Origin: Bacteroidia bacterium 43-41
GTDB taxonomy: Bacteria; Bacteroidota; Bacteroidia; Bacteroidales; Dysgonomonadaceae
Reading direction: 5' to 3'
DNA length: 64,000 nucleotides
Assembly (NCBI GenBank): GCA_001898165.1
Contig: MKTD01000066.1
Location: forward strand, 35,670 to 99,669
The position numbers and the translations under genes are program-made. Positions 8,206 to 17,115 of this stretch are shown in pieces (position 1 is the stretch's first letter; each line of letters starts with the position of its first letter). Under the pieces are notes generated by a model. The model did no database searches. It saw only the letters and a list, made by a program, of their open reading frames with translations, and was not told where the DNA came from.

Positions 8206-8313
8206 ACTTTGCCGGATAATAGTAATAAATAGTAAATAGAAAGCGAAATTACTATTTTTATTCCAATTGGAGAATGATATCTGAAAGAATTAGGGCAAAA
8301 TACAGAAATTCAT

Positions 8314-8321
8314 TATCTTTG
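8314..8321 (+). promoter_or_regulatory. Candidate -7 element for the exported methyltransferase
   Basis: TATCTTTG matches TAnnTTTG exactly and lies 26 bp before the start codon. No convincing TTTG is seen 19-20 bp upstream, so the call is weak. Confidence 0.35.
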
Positions 8322-8347
8322 GTTTTAAAAGTAAAGGAGAAGAATGT

Positions 8348-9109
8348 ATGAAAACAAGAATAATAAACAGCTTATCCTTCATCTTACTTGCCTTTTGTTG
8401 CGCAGGCCCCGTCGCCTGTGCGAACAATAAAAACAAACAAAATGAAAGACCTGAAAACCAGGTAGTGGGCGCTCCCCAAAACAACACCGGAGAGGCCAAA
8501 AAGCTTGCTGAAGAATTAAAAAGGAAAGGGATTACCGACAAAAAGGTTTTGGCCGCTATCGGTAATGTCCCGAGGCATCTGTTCATCGATAAAAGTTTAG
8601 CGGAATATGCTTATCGTGACCGGCCTCTGCCCATCGAAAAAGGGCAGACCATTTCTCAACCTTACACGGTAGCCTTTCAGACGGAACTGCTGCGATTGAA
8701 ACCGGGCGAAAAGGTATTGGAAGTCGGCACAGGAAGCGGATATCAGGCAGCCGTACTTTGTGAAATGGATGCGGATGTTTACAGTATAGAGCGGGTTCAG
8801 GAGCTGTACCTTAAAGCGAAAGAGAGGCTCAATAAATTGGGTTATCATCCGAATTTGTTTTTCGGGGATGGTTACGAGGGGCTACCCCAATACGCACCTT
8901 TCGACAAGATACTGATTACGGCTGCTCCCGAAAAAATCCCCGGGAAGTTGTTGGATCAACTCAAAATCGGCGGCTGGATGGTTGTTCCCGTAGGCGGCCG
9001 GCAAGGACAAAAAATGACGGTTATAAAACGAGTAAGCGAAGATAAATTCAGAGAGTCTGAATACGGCGACTTCATTTTTGTCCCCATGCAACAAGGCACG
9101 GAAGAGTAG
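8348..9109 (+). CDS. pcm: Protein-L-isoaspartate O-methyltransferase, exported form
   Basis: A 253-residue SAM-dependent methyltransferase that repairs isoaspartyl residues in damaged proteins. The core shows the PCMT signature: family N-terminal motif AIGNVPRHLFI, then GQTISQPYTVAFQTELL, then the SAM-binding VLEVGTGSGYQAAVL and KILITAAPEKIP. In front of it is a 25-residue hydrophobic signal (LLAFCCAGPVACANN) and a charged Asn/Lys/Gln linker, so the protein is predicted to be exported or possibly lipid-anchored. How SAM would be supplied outside the cytoplasm is unclear. The ATG at 8348 is the only start that gives the full signal. Confidence 0.88.
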   Translation: MKTRIINSLSFILLAFCCAGPVACANNKNKQNERPENQVVGAPQNNTGEAKKLAEELKRKGITDKKVLAAIGNVPRHLFIDKSLAEYAYRDRPLPIEKGQTISQPYTVAFQTELLRLKPGEKVLEVGTGSGYQAAVLCEMDADVYSIERVQELYLKAKERLNKLGYHPNLFFGDGYEGLPQYAPFDKILITAAPEKIPGKLLDQLKIGGWMVVPVGGRQGQKMTVIKRVSEDKFRESEYGDFIFVPMQQGTEE

Positions 9110-9153
9110 TGAAGTTTAGGCGGGAAAATCACTTTTATCAACGTAAAATGGAT

Positions 9154-9161
9154 TATTTTTG
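9154..9161 (+). promoter_or_regulatory. Candidate -7 element for the BtuB-like receptor
   Basis: TATTTTTG fits TAnnTTTG and lies 29 bp before the GTG start. The gap to pcm is only 81 bp and holds no room for a cobalamin riboswitch. Confidence 0.35.
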
Positions 9162-9190
9162 CAACTTTATTTCTATAAAATTAATAATAG

Positions 9191-11236
9191 GTGAACAGAC
9201 AAAAACAATTTTTAAAACAGGCGGCGTTTCGGTTTAAGCGCTTTGCACGAAAATCGCACAGCGTTTTCAACAGTATCCACAAAACCATTACTATCGGTGT
9301 GCTTTCGGGTTGTGCATTGCTGAGCGCTCACGCCGCATCGGTAAATCCGGCGGAGAAAGCAGTGATTCAAACCAAGTCGGACACGATTCCCGAGAAAGAA
9401 CTGGATGAAGTGGTGGTTACCGCTTCAAAAACTCAACTGCCGCTGAGTATGGCAGCCAAGCTGGTAACCGTAATCACAAGCAAGGAGATTGAGCGGGCGC
9501 CCGTCCGAAGTGTAGAAGACCTTCTCAATTATGTGGCAGGCGTAGATATCCTGCAACGCGGGCCGCACGGCACACAGGCCGACATTTCTCTCCGTGGCGG
9601 CTCATTCGACCAGGCCGCCATCCTGCTCAACAACGTTAACCTTACCAACCCCCAAACCGGACATTACAGTTTCGACATTCCCGTCAATCTTTCCGATATC
9701 GAGCGCATCGAAATCGTTCAAGGACCATCATCGTTGATTTTCGGCGCCAGCGCATTTTCGGGCGGGATAAACATCATCACAAAAAAAGATACACACTCAA
9801 ACGCGTTTGCCAAACTGGAAAGCGGAATGCACGAACTCTTCGGCGCGGAAGCACGTGGCGCATACAAAATGCAAAATTCCATACATCGCTTGTCGGCAGG
9901 CTACAAACGCTCCGGCGGTTATATCCAAAACAGCGACTACAACATCGTCAATCTTCTTTGGCAAAGCCGGTTCGATATCAACGGCGCCAACATCGACATC
10001 CAGGCGGGAGTGAACGATAAAAAATACGGCGCCAACACGTTCTACGCCGCCGCTTATCCCAATCAGTATGACGATACACGTGGAATGTTTGCCTCGATAA
10101 AGGGCGAAACGGGGGGAAAACTGAAATTTATTCCGCTACTGTACTGGAGCAGGCATTACGATGTATATCATTTGTTCAGGCCCGGAACACCCGATATCCC
10201 ATCGTGGTACACAGCCCCCAATTATCACCGCAGCGATGTTTACGGCCTGAACCTGAACATGCAATACGCATCGGGCCTGGGAATCACGAGCTTCGGAGGC
10301 GAATTCCGCAACGAAGGCATTCTGAGTAGTAATCTGGGACGGTTGATGCGCCAAAAATCAGGCAATTACGACAAATGGGATAACCGTTCGAACATCAGCT
10401 TTTTTGCCGAACACAATTTCGTTTTCGATAAACTGACGCTCTCCGTCGGCGGCCTTTACAACTACAACACCGCCCTGGCCGACACACTTAAAGCCGACGG
10501 GTTTTATCCGGCAATAAATGTTTCGTACCGTGCGAGCGACGCTGTGAGCCTTTACGCATCGTGGAGTAAAGCTACCCGCATGCCCACCTTTACCGATTTG
10601 TATTACAAGGCAGGGAAACATCGTGGATTTGCCGGACTAACGCCGGAATATTCACAATCCGGCGAAGTTGGAGCACGGTACAAAAGCACTGTTTTGATGG
10701 CCAACCTGAATGCTTTTTACAGCAAAGGCGACAACCTGATCGACTGGGTACTGAACAGTTCGGATGGACTTTACCATGCGCAGAACCTGGCCTCGCTCAG
10801 CACTTACGGCATAGGAGTGGATGCCGTGATAAGTTCAGTACATATCGGTTATCAATATATGACGCAGAAAAGCGATGAAGCCAGGCAAAACAACCCGGTA
10901 TCGGCATACGTGTTTAACTATTTGCGGCATAAACTTACAGTTGGCGTGCATCATCGGATCATTAAAGACCTTACATTGTCGTGGAACCTGCGTTGGCAAC
11001 AACGCGCCGGAAATTATCTGAAATACGTTGCCGAAACAAAAGAGGAGATACCAACCGCCTACAAACCGTTTCTGCTGCTGGATATTAAAGCCAACTATAC
11101 TGTACGCAAGATAAACTTCTTTGTAAATGCCAACAACATATTCAATACCACGCACGTGGATTTCGGAAATATTCCACAACCGGGATTTTGGCTGACGGGA
11201 GGGGTAAGCTATCTGTTCGAATCCATCAAAAAATGA
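9191..11236 (+). CDS. TonB-dependent receptor, BtuB-like
   Basis: A 681-residue TonB-dependent receptor. The N terminus has an extended basic segment (FRFKRFARKSHSVFNSIHK) before a hydrophobic signal and AHA cleavage site, a pattern I associate with Bacteroidetes cobalamin-type receptors. Then come the TonB box (LDEVVVTAS), the plug (DISLRGGSFDQAAILLNNV, IERIEIVQGPSSLIFGASAF) and a barrel closing with VSYLFES. The start codon is GTG. The substrate could be a corrinoid, but no riboswitch or btu genes are adjacent, so this remains a guess. Repeat copy C begins 12 bp after the stop. Confidence 0.87.
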   Translation: MNRQKQFLKQAAFRFKRFARKSHSVFNSIHKTITIGVLSGCALLSAHAASVNPAEKAVIQTKSDTIPEKELDEVVVTASKTQLPLSMAAKLVTVITSKEIERAPVRSVEDLLNYVAGVDILQRGPHGTQADISLRGGSFDQAAILLNNVNLTNPQTGHYSFDIPVNLSDIERIEIVQGPSSLIFGASAFSGGINIITKKDTHSNAFAKLESGMHELFGAEARGAYKMQNSIHRLSAGYKRSGGYIQNSDYNIVNLLWQSRFDINGANIDIQAGVNDKKYGANTFYAAAYPNQYDDTRGMFASIKGETGGKLKFIPLLYWSRHYDVYHLFRPGTPDIPSWYTAPNYHRSDVYGLNLNMQYASGLGITSFGGEFRNEGILSSNLGRLMRQKSGNYDKWDNRSNISFFAEHNFVFDKLTLSVGGLYNYNTALADTLKADGFYPAINVSYRASDAVSLYASWSKATRMPTFTDLYYKAGKHRGFAGLTPEYSQSGEVGARYKSTVLMANLNAFYSKGDNLIDWVLNSSDGLYHAQNLASLSTYGIGVDAVISSVHIGYQYMTQKSDEARQNNPVSAYVFNYLRHKLTVGVHHRIIKDLTLSWNLRWQQRAGNYLKYVAETKEEIPTAYKPFLLLDIKANYTVRKINFFVNANNIFNTTHVDFGNIPQPGFWLTGGVSYLFESIKK

Positions 11237-11248
11237 CTAAGAAATTTC

Positions 11249-11457
11249 AACTTTCGCAAGCTATAGGATTGCGACTAAATCATCGTCTGACGATATTTTT
11301 CGACCCATCTTAGCTCGCATGTACTAAAAGAGTAGAACTCGCTTCGCTTTGGACAGCTACTCTTTTTTACGTTCATCGCAAGCTATGGGTACCCCGCAAA
11401 ATATCTAAAGGTCTCCGCTTTAGTCGCATGCACTATCCAAGGATACTTGCGAAAGTT
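11249..11457. repeat. Palindromic intergenic repeat, copy C
   Basis: A 209-bp full-length element with perfect 12-bp inverted ends (AACTTTCGCAAG / CTTGCGAAAGTT). It contains the ATCGTCTGACGAT palindrome and a terminator-like hairpin with AAAAGAGTAG (11326-11335) pairing with CTACTCTTTT (11357-11366) plus further T residues. It begins 12 bp after the receptor stop codon, on the side where a transcription terminator is expected. Confidence 0.85.
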
Positions 11458-11531
11458 CAGTAAGAGATTTATACAGTTTTTACAAAACAGTATATAAAAA
11501 CTCAAAATATTTCTTAAATAATGAAAAAAGA

Positions 11532-11562
11532 TTTGGAAATATAAAAACAAGCACTACCTTTG
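11532..11562 (+). promoter_or_regulatory. Promoter of the ABC-GntR operon
   Basis: TTTG (11532-11535), a 19-bp spacer and TACCTTTG (11555-11562) match the Bacteroidetes sigma-70 consensus exactly. It lies 66 bp before the first gene. Downstream, ACTATCTCACTAATGCACTATTA contains repeated ACTAT/ACTAAT units that could be a GntR operator. Confidence 0.7.
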
Positions 11563-11628
11563 CAGTGTACTATCTCACTAATGCACTATTAAACTAAGCA
11601 AAGGGACTAACAGCCAAAAGCAAAAAAG

Positions 11629-12468
11629 ATGATTACCATTCAGAACTTATCCTTCAAGTACGGCAAAAAAGAGGTGTTATCCGATATTTCGATGACGCTC
11701 GAAACCGGAAAAATTTACGGCCTGCTGGGCGAAAACGGCGTGGGCAAGACCACCCTGCTCAAAATCATTTGCGGATTACAAAAACCATTCGGCGGACATT
11801 GCACGGTGCATGGTGAAAATCCGTTTAATCGAACGCCGTCGTTCCTGAACCGCATTTACTACCTGCCCGAAGAGACGGAATATATCCAAAACGACTATTC
11901 CATTAACTATTTCGCGAAAATGAACGCCCCCTTTTACCTCAAATTCGATCACACTAAATTCGAAACTATTTTGAAAGAGTTTGACATGGATGTCGACAAA
12001 AAATTAAACAAACTCTCTTACGGCCAAACAAAGAAAGCAGCCATTGCCTTTGCCATTGCCACAAACGTGGATTTACTCTTGTTGGACGAACCGAGCAATG
12101 GACTGGATATTCCTTCGAAAAGCATGTTTCGCAGAATTATGGCGGAGTATTGCCTAGACACCACTTGCACAATTATATCCACGCACCAGGTTCGTGATTT
12201 AGAAAATCTCATTGACCCGATTATTATTCTCGACAACCGCGCCGTGCTGCTCAACGAGACACTGGAGCGTATCTCCGAGAAACTCTACTTCAGCCTGCAA
12301 CCTTCGATTCCCGCCAACACGCTCTACGCCGAACCCACTTTGGGCGGCTACCTTTGCGTCAGCGAAAACGACGGGCAAAACGAAAGCCGTGTAAATCTGG
12401 AAGCGTTGTTCAACACAACCATGCAGCACAAGACACGGATAAATGAACTTTTTGCACAATCGCAATAA
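11629..12468 (+). CDS. ABC transporter ATP-binding protein (GntR-linked, ABC-2 type)
   Basis: A 279-residue ATPase subunit that would energise the adjacent membrane protein. Walker A (GENGVGKTTL) is near residue 36, the signature is an unusual LSYGQTKKAAIA instead of LSGGQ, Walker B is LLLLDEPSNGLD and the H-loop histidine is in STHQVRD. The C-terminal 60 residues are an extra domain. The order ATPase, permease, GntR regulator resembles YtrA/YtrB-type modules, which respond to cell-envelope stress in Firmicutes. The transported substrate is unknown. Confidence 0.87.
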   Translation: MITIQNLSFKYGKKEVLSDISMTLETGKIYGLLGENGVGKTTLLKIICGLQKPFGGHCTVHGENPFNRTPSFLNRIYYLPEETEYIQNDYSINYFAKMNAPFYLKFDHTKFETILKEFDMDVDKKLNKLSYGQTKKAAIAFAIATNVDLLLLDEPSNGLDIPSKSMFRRIMAEYCLDTTCTIISTHQVRDLENLIDPIIILDNRAVLLNETLERISEKLYFSLQPSIPANTLYAEPTLGGYLCVSENDGQNESRVNLEALFNTTMQHKTRINELFAQSQ

Positions 12469-12480
12469 TCACCCTCCCTT

Positions 12481-13269
12481 ATGAACAACAATACATTCCA
12501 ATTCAACAGGTTTTACAAATTAATTGTAAGGAACCTTCAACGCAATCCGAAATCGTGGATTCAAAACGTATTGATTTTTGCCGGATTACCGCTGGTATTT
12601 TTTCTGATAAATCTTTCAAACATCAGTGCTGCAATTAATCTTGCAAACAGAGTATCCTTCTTGGAAATTTTGACGGGCTTTACATTTATATTCTCACCGT
12701 TTATGCTGTTTTTCAACTACAATCATCCCAAGAAAGGACTTTCCGAAGTGATGCTTCCCGCATCGGTATTCGAAAAATATATCGTCATACAACTTGCCTG
12801 TATCCTGATTGCCCCGCTCTCCGTCATTTTGCTTTACGGCGGAATGGATACATTGCTTGCACTTATGTTCCCCAAAATATATGGAGGTTATGCCGTACAA
12901 CAATTCTTTCAAAGTTCAATAAATTGGAATAATATCTCACAAATGTTTGTAACGCAACAGGCTATTCTGTTTTGCAATTTCCTCTTCATTCGGCGAAAGG
13001 TATTGAAAACCGCCGGAGCCTTCATTCTCTCACTGATCGTTTTTTCAACCATAATGGGTATAGGTATGACCATTTGGGATTCTCAAACTCCGTTTACCAA
13101 CGTCGAAAATCTCAGTTTCAGTTTTGGAAGCAGAAATTTTTTCGAGATTCACGTCAATGATCATCCTGTTGTCATCGCAATGCAAATTGTGCGTATTTTT
13201 TTACTAGTTGTACTGCCCGCAGCGCTGATGATCGGTTCTTATTTTATAATGAAAACCAAACGCTACTGA
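12481..13269 (+). CDS. ABC-2-type membrane protein
   Basis: A 262-residue integral membrane protein with about six hydrophobic segments (for example ILIAPLSVILLYGG and FLLVVLPAALMIGSYFI). It begins 12 bp after the ATPase gene and ends 2 bp before the GntR gene, so it is the likely permease of the module. No conserved catalytic motif is visible, and its sequence family is not recognised beyond this general type. Confidence 0.75.
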   Translation: MNNNTFQFNRFYKLIVRNLQRNPKSWIQNVLIFAGLPLVFFLINLSNISAAINLANRVSFLEILTGFTFIFSPFMLFFNYNHPKKGLSEVMLPASVFEKYIVIQLACILIAPLSVILLYGGMDTLLALMFPKIYGGYAVQQFFQSSINWNNISQMFVTQQAILFCNFLFIRRKVLKTAGAFILSLIVFSTIMGIGMTIWDSQTPFTNVENLSFSFGSRNFFEIHVNDHPVVIAMQIVRIFLLVVLPAALMIGSYFIMKTKRY

Positions 13270-13271
13270 TC

Positions 13272-13646
13272 ATGAACTTCAACGAACATAAGCCCATATA
13301 CTTGCAGATTTCCGATTCAATCTGCGAGAAAATTCTCAACAACGAGTACCTCGAAGATGAGCGCATCCCGTCCATCCGCGAGTTGGGAACTATGCTCGGC
13401 GTAAACCCCAACACCGTGATGCGAAGTTTTGAGTACCTGAAGTCCATCGATGTCATTTACGATAAACGCGGCGTGGGGTTTTTTATCTCGCCCGATGCCA
13501 GGCGTGCTGTAAAAGCCATTTACAAAGACGAATTTATGAACACGGAACTTCCGGCTATCATCAAAAAAATCAAACTGCTGGAGATAGACATTAACGATTT
13601 ATCGAAAAAAATCAGTAGAGAATTGGGAATGAAAGAGAGCTCATAA
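13272..13646 (+). CDS. GntR-family transcriptional regulator (YtrA-type)
   Basis: A 124-residue regulator. The winged helix-turn-helix occupies residues 10-75 (IPSIRELGTMLGVNPNTVMRS), and the short C-terminal helix (KKIKLLEIDINDLSKKISRE) takes the place of a ligand-binding domain, which is typical of the small YtrA subgroup. It probably represses its own operon and may control the export cluster that starts about 105 bp downstream. It starts 2 bp after the permease gene, so the three genes form one transcript. Confidence 0.88.
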   Translation: MNFNEHKPIYLQISDSICEKILNNEYLEDERIPSIRELGTMLGVNPNTVMRSFEYLKSIDVIYDKRGVGFFISPDARRAVKAIYKDEFMNTELPAIIKKIKLLEIDINDLSKKISRELGMKESS

Positions 13647-13689
13647 AGTTAATTTATTGTAATTTTTATAATTTCATTAGTATTATGTA

Positions 13690-13720
13690 TTGCATAGTAT
13701 TATTTAAGACATTACTTTTG
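13690..13720 (+). promoter_or_regulatory. Promoter of the export cluster
   Basis: TTG (13690-13692), a 20-bp spacer and TACTTTTG (13713-13720) match the Bacteroidetes consensus. It lies 41 bp before the ATG of the ATPase gene and suggests the cluster has its own promoter in addition to possible read-through from the GntR gene. Confidence 0.65.
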
Positions 13721-13760
13721 TACAAAAAAAACAGATACTGACAAGTAAATATTGTGGAAC

Positions 13761-14447
13761 ATGATTAAACTTTCAAAAATCAACAAATCCTATCACACCG
13801 ACGCCATTTCCCTGCATGTTCTCAAAGATATCGATCTGGAGATTGAATCCGGTGAGTATGTGGCAATTATGGGAGCTTCCGGTTCCGGAAAATCCACCTT
13901 ACTGAACTTATTAGGGATTTTAGACAGCTACGACTCGGGTGAATATTACCTCAACAGCACCCTGATCAAGAACCTGACCGAGACGCAAGCTGCCAAGTAC
14001 CGCAATGAAATGATCGGGTTTGTATTTCAATCCTTCAACCTTATCAACTTCAAAAATGCGTTGGAGAACGTGGCTCTCCCACTCTATTATAAAAACATCA
14101 GCCGGAAAAAGCGAAACATTATCGCCATGGAGCTTCTCGATAGAATGGGACTGAAGAACTGGGCACATCATTTGCCCGGCGAATTATCGGGTGGACAAAA
14201 ACAACGTGTGGCCATTGCCCGTGCCATGATATCGAATCCAAAAGTCATTCTCGCCGACGAACCCACCGGCGCCCTCGACAGCCAAACCACCGTTGAAGTG
14301 ATGGATGTCCTTTCCGATCTAAACAATCAAGGAATAACCACCATCATTGTTACCCACGAGCAATCGGTTGCTGATGCCACCAAACGGATCATCAGGCTAA
14401 AAGACGGCGTGATCGAGTCCGAAACCCATAATTCGAAACCCGTATGA
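13761..14447 (+). CDS. ABC transporter ATP-binding protein (MacB/LolD type)
   Basis: A 228-residue ATPase of the MacB/LolD/FtsE group. Walker A is [10 protein letters not shown], the signature is [15 protein letters not shown] and Walker B is [13 protein letters not shown]. The ORF track begins at a TTG (13752), but the ATG at 13761 gives the standard [11 protein letters not shown] start. It is the only ATPase in the cluster and must serve one or both of the following FtsX-type permeases. Its stop overlaps the first permease by 4 bp. Confidence 0.92.
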   Translation: MIKLSKINKSYHTDAISLHVLKDIDLEIESGEYVAIMGASGSGKSTLLNLLGILDSYDSGEYYLNSTLIKNLTETQAAKYRNEMIGFVFQSFNLINFKNALENVALPLYYKNISRKKRNIIAMELLDRMGLKNWAHHLPGELSGGQKQRVAIARAMISNPKVILADEPTGALDSQTTVEVMDVLSDLNNQGITTIIVTHEQSVADATKRIIRLKDGVIESETHNSKPV

Positions 14448-15706
14448 ACGATCATCTTCAGGAAATACTTCAGACCCTGCGTAAAAATAAATTGCGCACG
14501 GCACTCACAGGACTCTCGGTTTCGTGGGGAATTTTCATCCTCATTGTTTTATTAGGCGCCGGAAACGGATTAAAAAACGGAGTTATGGAAAACTTCAGCG
14601 ACAGGGCCGTAAACCGCGTAACGCTTTGGTCGGGAACAACCTCCATGGTCCATAACGGACTTAAATCGGGGCGGAACCTACAGTTTTCGAATAAGGAGGT
14701 CGACCTCATCAAAACCGATGTTAACGAAAGCCAGCTCATAGCGGCGCGCATCGATAAAACGCAAATCGTCACGTTTGGAGCTGAATACGGATCGTACAAC
14801 GTTCGCGGCGTCATGCCCGACTACCGGGAGATAGAGAAACTGGTTATCAAACCCGATGACGGCCGTTTTATCAACGACTTGGATGTAAAGGGAACCAACA
14901 AGATAATTATCCTCGACAGTAAAATTGCCGAAACTCTTTTCAAAGGGGAGAAGGCGTTGGGGAATTACGTAAAAGTAGGTGAACTGATGTTTAAAGTAGT
15001 GGGTATCAATACAAAAAAAACACGTTGGGGCACTCCGAACGCTTATATTCCGTTTTCAACGGCACAAGCCATTTTTAATCCGAACAAAAAGTTCAACCAG
15101 ATCACCTTCACTGTGGACGGGTTGGAAACCAAAGCCGAAAATGACCGTTTCGATCAATCCCTGCGCAGTTTGATGGGAAGAAGCCTTAATTTCAACCCGG
15201 AGGATAAACAGGCACTGTGGGTAAATAATTCACAAGCCGAATATATTGAGACACAAAAGATTTTTGGCGGGATCACCTTGTTTGTCAGTATTATCGGTAT
15301 ACTCACCCTCATCGCGGGTATCGTAGGCGTTAGCAACATCATGCTGGTTTCTGTAAAAGAGAGGACGCGCGAAATAGGGATCCGCAAAGCCATTGGCGCT
15401 CCCCCATTATCCATCCTGAAAATCATAATCTTAGAGTCCCTCATCATTACGGCCATCTTTGGGTACATCGGAATGATTTTAGGTATTGGTTTGACCGAAC
15501 TGATCAACTTTGTTATGGAACAATCTGCCAACGGGCAACCTGTTTCTGACGGGGTACAAATGTCGATCTTCAAAAACCCCACAGTAAACATGGGATATGC
15601 CGTTTTTGCGACCGTTGTCCTCATTATCGCAGGCATCATTGCCGGATACCTGCCTGCCCGTAAAGCAGTAAAAATCAGCCCAATTGAAGCAATGCGCCAA
15701 GAATGA
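14444..15706 (+). CDS. MacB-like ABC permease (FtsX domain), first copy
   Basis: A 420-residue permease with one N-terminal membrane helix, a large periplasmic MacB-type core domain (about residues 45-275) and three C-terminal helices with the FtsX motif SNIMLVSVKERTREIGIRKAIGA. MacB-type proteins do not pump across the inner membrane but drive export from the periplasm through an adaptor and TolC, and both are encoded downstream. It is translationally coupled to the ATPase. Substrate not known; peptides, lipids and antibiotics are possible. Confidence 0.9.
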   Translation: MNDHLQEILQTLRKNKLRTALTGLSVSWGIFILIVLLGAGNGLKNGVMENFSDRAVNRVTLWSGTTSMVHNGLKSGRNLQFSNKEVDLIKTDVNESQLIAARIDKTQIVTFGAEYGSYNVRGVMPDYREIEKLVIKPDDGRFINDLDVKGTNKIIILDSKIAETLFKGEKALGNYVKVGELMFKVVGINTKKTRWGTPNAYIPFSTAQAIFNPNKKFNQITFTVDGLETKAENDRFDQSLRSLMGRSLNFNPEDKQALWVNNSQAEYIETQKIFGGITLFVSIIGILTLIAGIVGVSNIMLVSVKERTREIGIRKAIGAPPLSILKIIILESLIITAIFGYIGMILGIGLTELINFVMEQSANGQPVSDGVQMSIFKNPTVNMGYAVFATVVLIIAGIIAGYLPARKAVKISPIEAMRQE

Positions 15707-15738
15707 TACAGATGCGCGTAACACGTAATTCGTAAAAA

Positions 15739-17061
15739 ATGAATACTCAATTGCAAAAAGATAAACAAATTCACCATCCCCGAACTTCGCTTTGGAGGCG
15801 GCTTAGAGTGGCTTTATTCGACCTCGACCGTTGGTATGAAATATGGGTAACCATTACCCACAACAAGTCGCGCAGTTTTTTAACGGCATTCGGCGTTTTC
15901 TGGGGGATGTTTATGCTGGTACTGATGGTGGGAGCCGGTAATGCGTTAAGCGAAGGTATTTCATCCCAGATAGAAGGATTTGCGGGTAACTCCTGCTTTT
16001 TCTGGACACAAAACACATCGAAACCGTACAAAGGGTTTCGCAAGGGGCGGAGCTGGAACATGTTGAACAGCGATGTGGAGATCATCCGCGAAAAAGTACC
16101 CGAATTGCAATACCTCTCCCCTATGCTCTTTGGCGGATCGAACGATAAAAATGTGGTTCGGGGCGAAAAGGGCGGCTCATACCGGGTAAAAGGCTGTTAT
16201 CCCGAATACGACCTGATTGAAAAAAGCAAAATAATAAGCGGGCGGTATATTAATGATATAGACATTGCCGAAAACCGCAAGGTATGCATCATCGGTGAAC
16301 GTGTTTACGAAGTGTTGTTTCAAACCGGGGAAGACGCCATTGGAAAACTGGTGAAAGTAAACGGCATTTATTTTCAAGTCATCGGTGTAGCCCGAAAAAT
16401 GTCCAATGCAAGTATCGGCGGATCAACCGACGAATCGGTGATCTTACCTTTCAGCACCATGCAAAAAGCGTTTAATCAAGGCAATATCATTCACTTTTTA
16501 GGGGCAACTTCCCGTCCGGGAGTAAAAGTGAAAGTGGTGGAAGATAAAATTAAAGAGACGCTCAAAAGTGTTCACCAGATCAGTCCCGACGACAAGGAAG
16601 CCATCAGTTCGGCAAATATCGAAGATCAGTTTACAATGTTCAACAACCTGTTCATCGGCATCCAGGCGCTCATCTGGATTGTGGGACTGGGAACCTTGCT
16701 TGCCGGCGCCATCGGCGTAAGCAACATCATGCTCGTAACCGTTCGCGAACGGACCAAAGAGATTGGTATCCGCCGTGCGTTGGGAGCAACACCGCAAAAT
16801 ATCATCGGGCAGGTGCTGACAGAAAGTGTCGTGCTCACCGTTTTGGCCGGGATTGGCGGAATCGTTCTGGGGGTTGGCCTGCTGTCGGCAGTGGGTGTCG
16901 CGTTGAGCCAGGGCGATCAGTTTTTCAAAGACCCCCAGATCGGATTTGGAATGGCCGTAGGCTCACTGACCATATTACTGATTATCGGCACCTTTGCAGG
17001 CTCTATTCCTGCTCAACGCGCAATGATGATAAAACCCATCGAAGCGATCAGGGAAGAATAA
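15739..17061 (+). CDS. MacB-like ABC permease (FtsX domain), second copy
   Basis: A 440-residue paralogue of the preceding gene with the same topology and the FtsX motif SNIMLVTVRERTKEIGIRRALGA. The N-terminal 30 residues are an extra cytoplasmic segment. The two permeases are clearly diverged (they share mainly the terminal motifs), so they are more likely partners in a heterodimer than a recent duplication. It starts 32 bp after the first permease. Confidence 0.9.
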   Translation: MNTQLQKDKQIHHPRTSLWRRLRVALFDLDRWYEIWVTITHNKSRSFLTAFGVFWGMFMLVLMVGAGNALSEGISSQIEGFAGNSCFFWTQNTSKPYKGFRKGRSWNMLNSDVEIIREKVPELQYLSPMLFGGSNDKNVVRGEKGGSYRVKGCYPEYDLIEKSKIISGRYINDIDIAENRKVCIIGERVYEVLFQTGEDAIGKLVKVNGIYFQVIGVARKMSNASIGGSTDESVILPFSTMQKAFNQGNIIHFLGATSRPGVKVKVVEDKIKETLKSVHQISPDDKEAISSANIEDQFTMFNNLFIGIQALIWIVGLGTLLAGAIGVSNIMLVTVRERTKEIGIRRALGATPQNIIGQVLTESVVLTVLAGIGGIVLGVGLLSAVGVALSQGDQFFKDPQIGFGMAVGSLTILLIIGTFAGSIPAQRAMMIKPIEAIREE

Positions 17062-17115
17062 TCCGGATTGCGGATTGCGAGAAAACAATAAACATCAAAA
17101 TTATATTCAGATCAA

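Noticed and set aside
9110-9190. Cobalamin riboswitch before the BtuB-like receptor
   Set aside because: The gap is only 81 bp, too short for the aptamer, and no B12-box-like sequence was seen.
15154-15777. 207-aa ORF on the minus strand over the first FtsX permease
   Set aside because: It lies fully opposite a gene with clear MacB/FtsX motifs. Its Met/Ile-rich composition is that of a reverse reading of a membrane protein.
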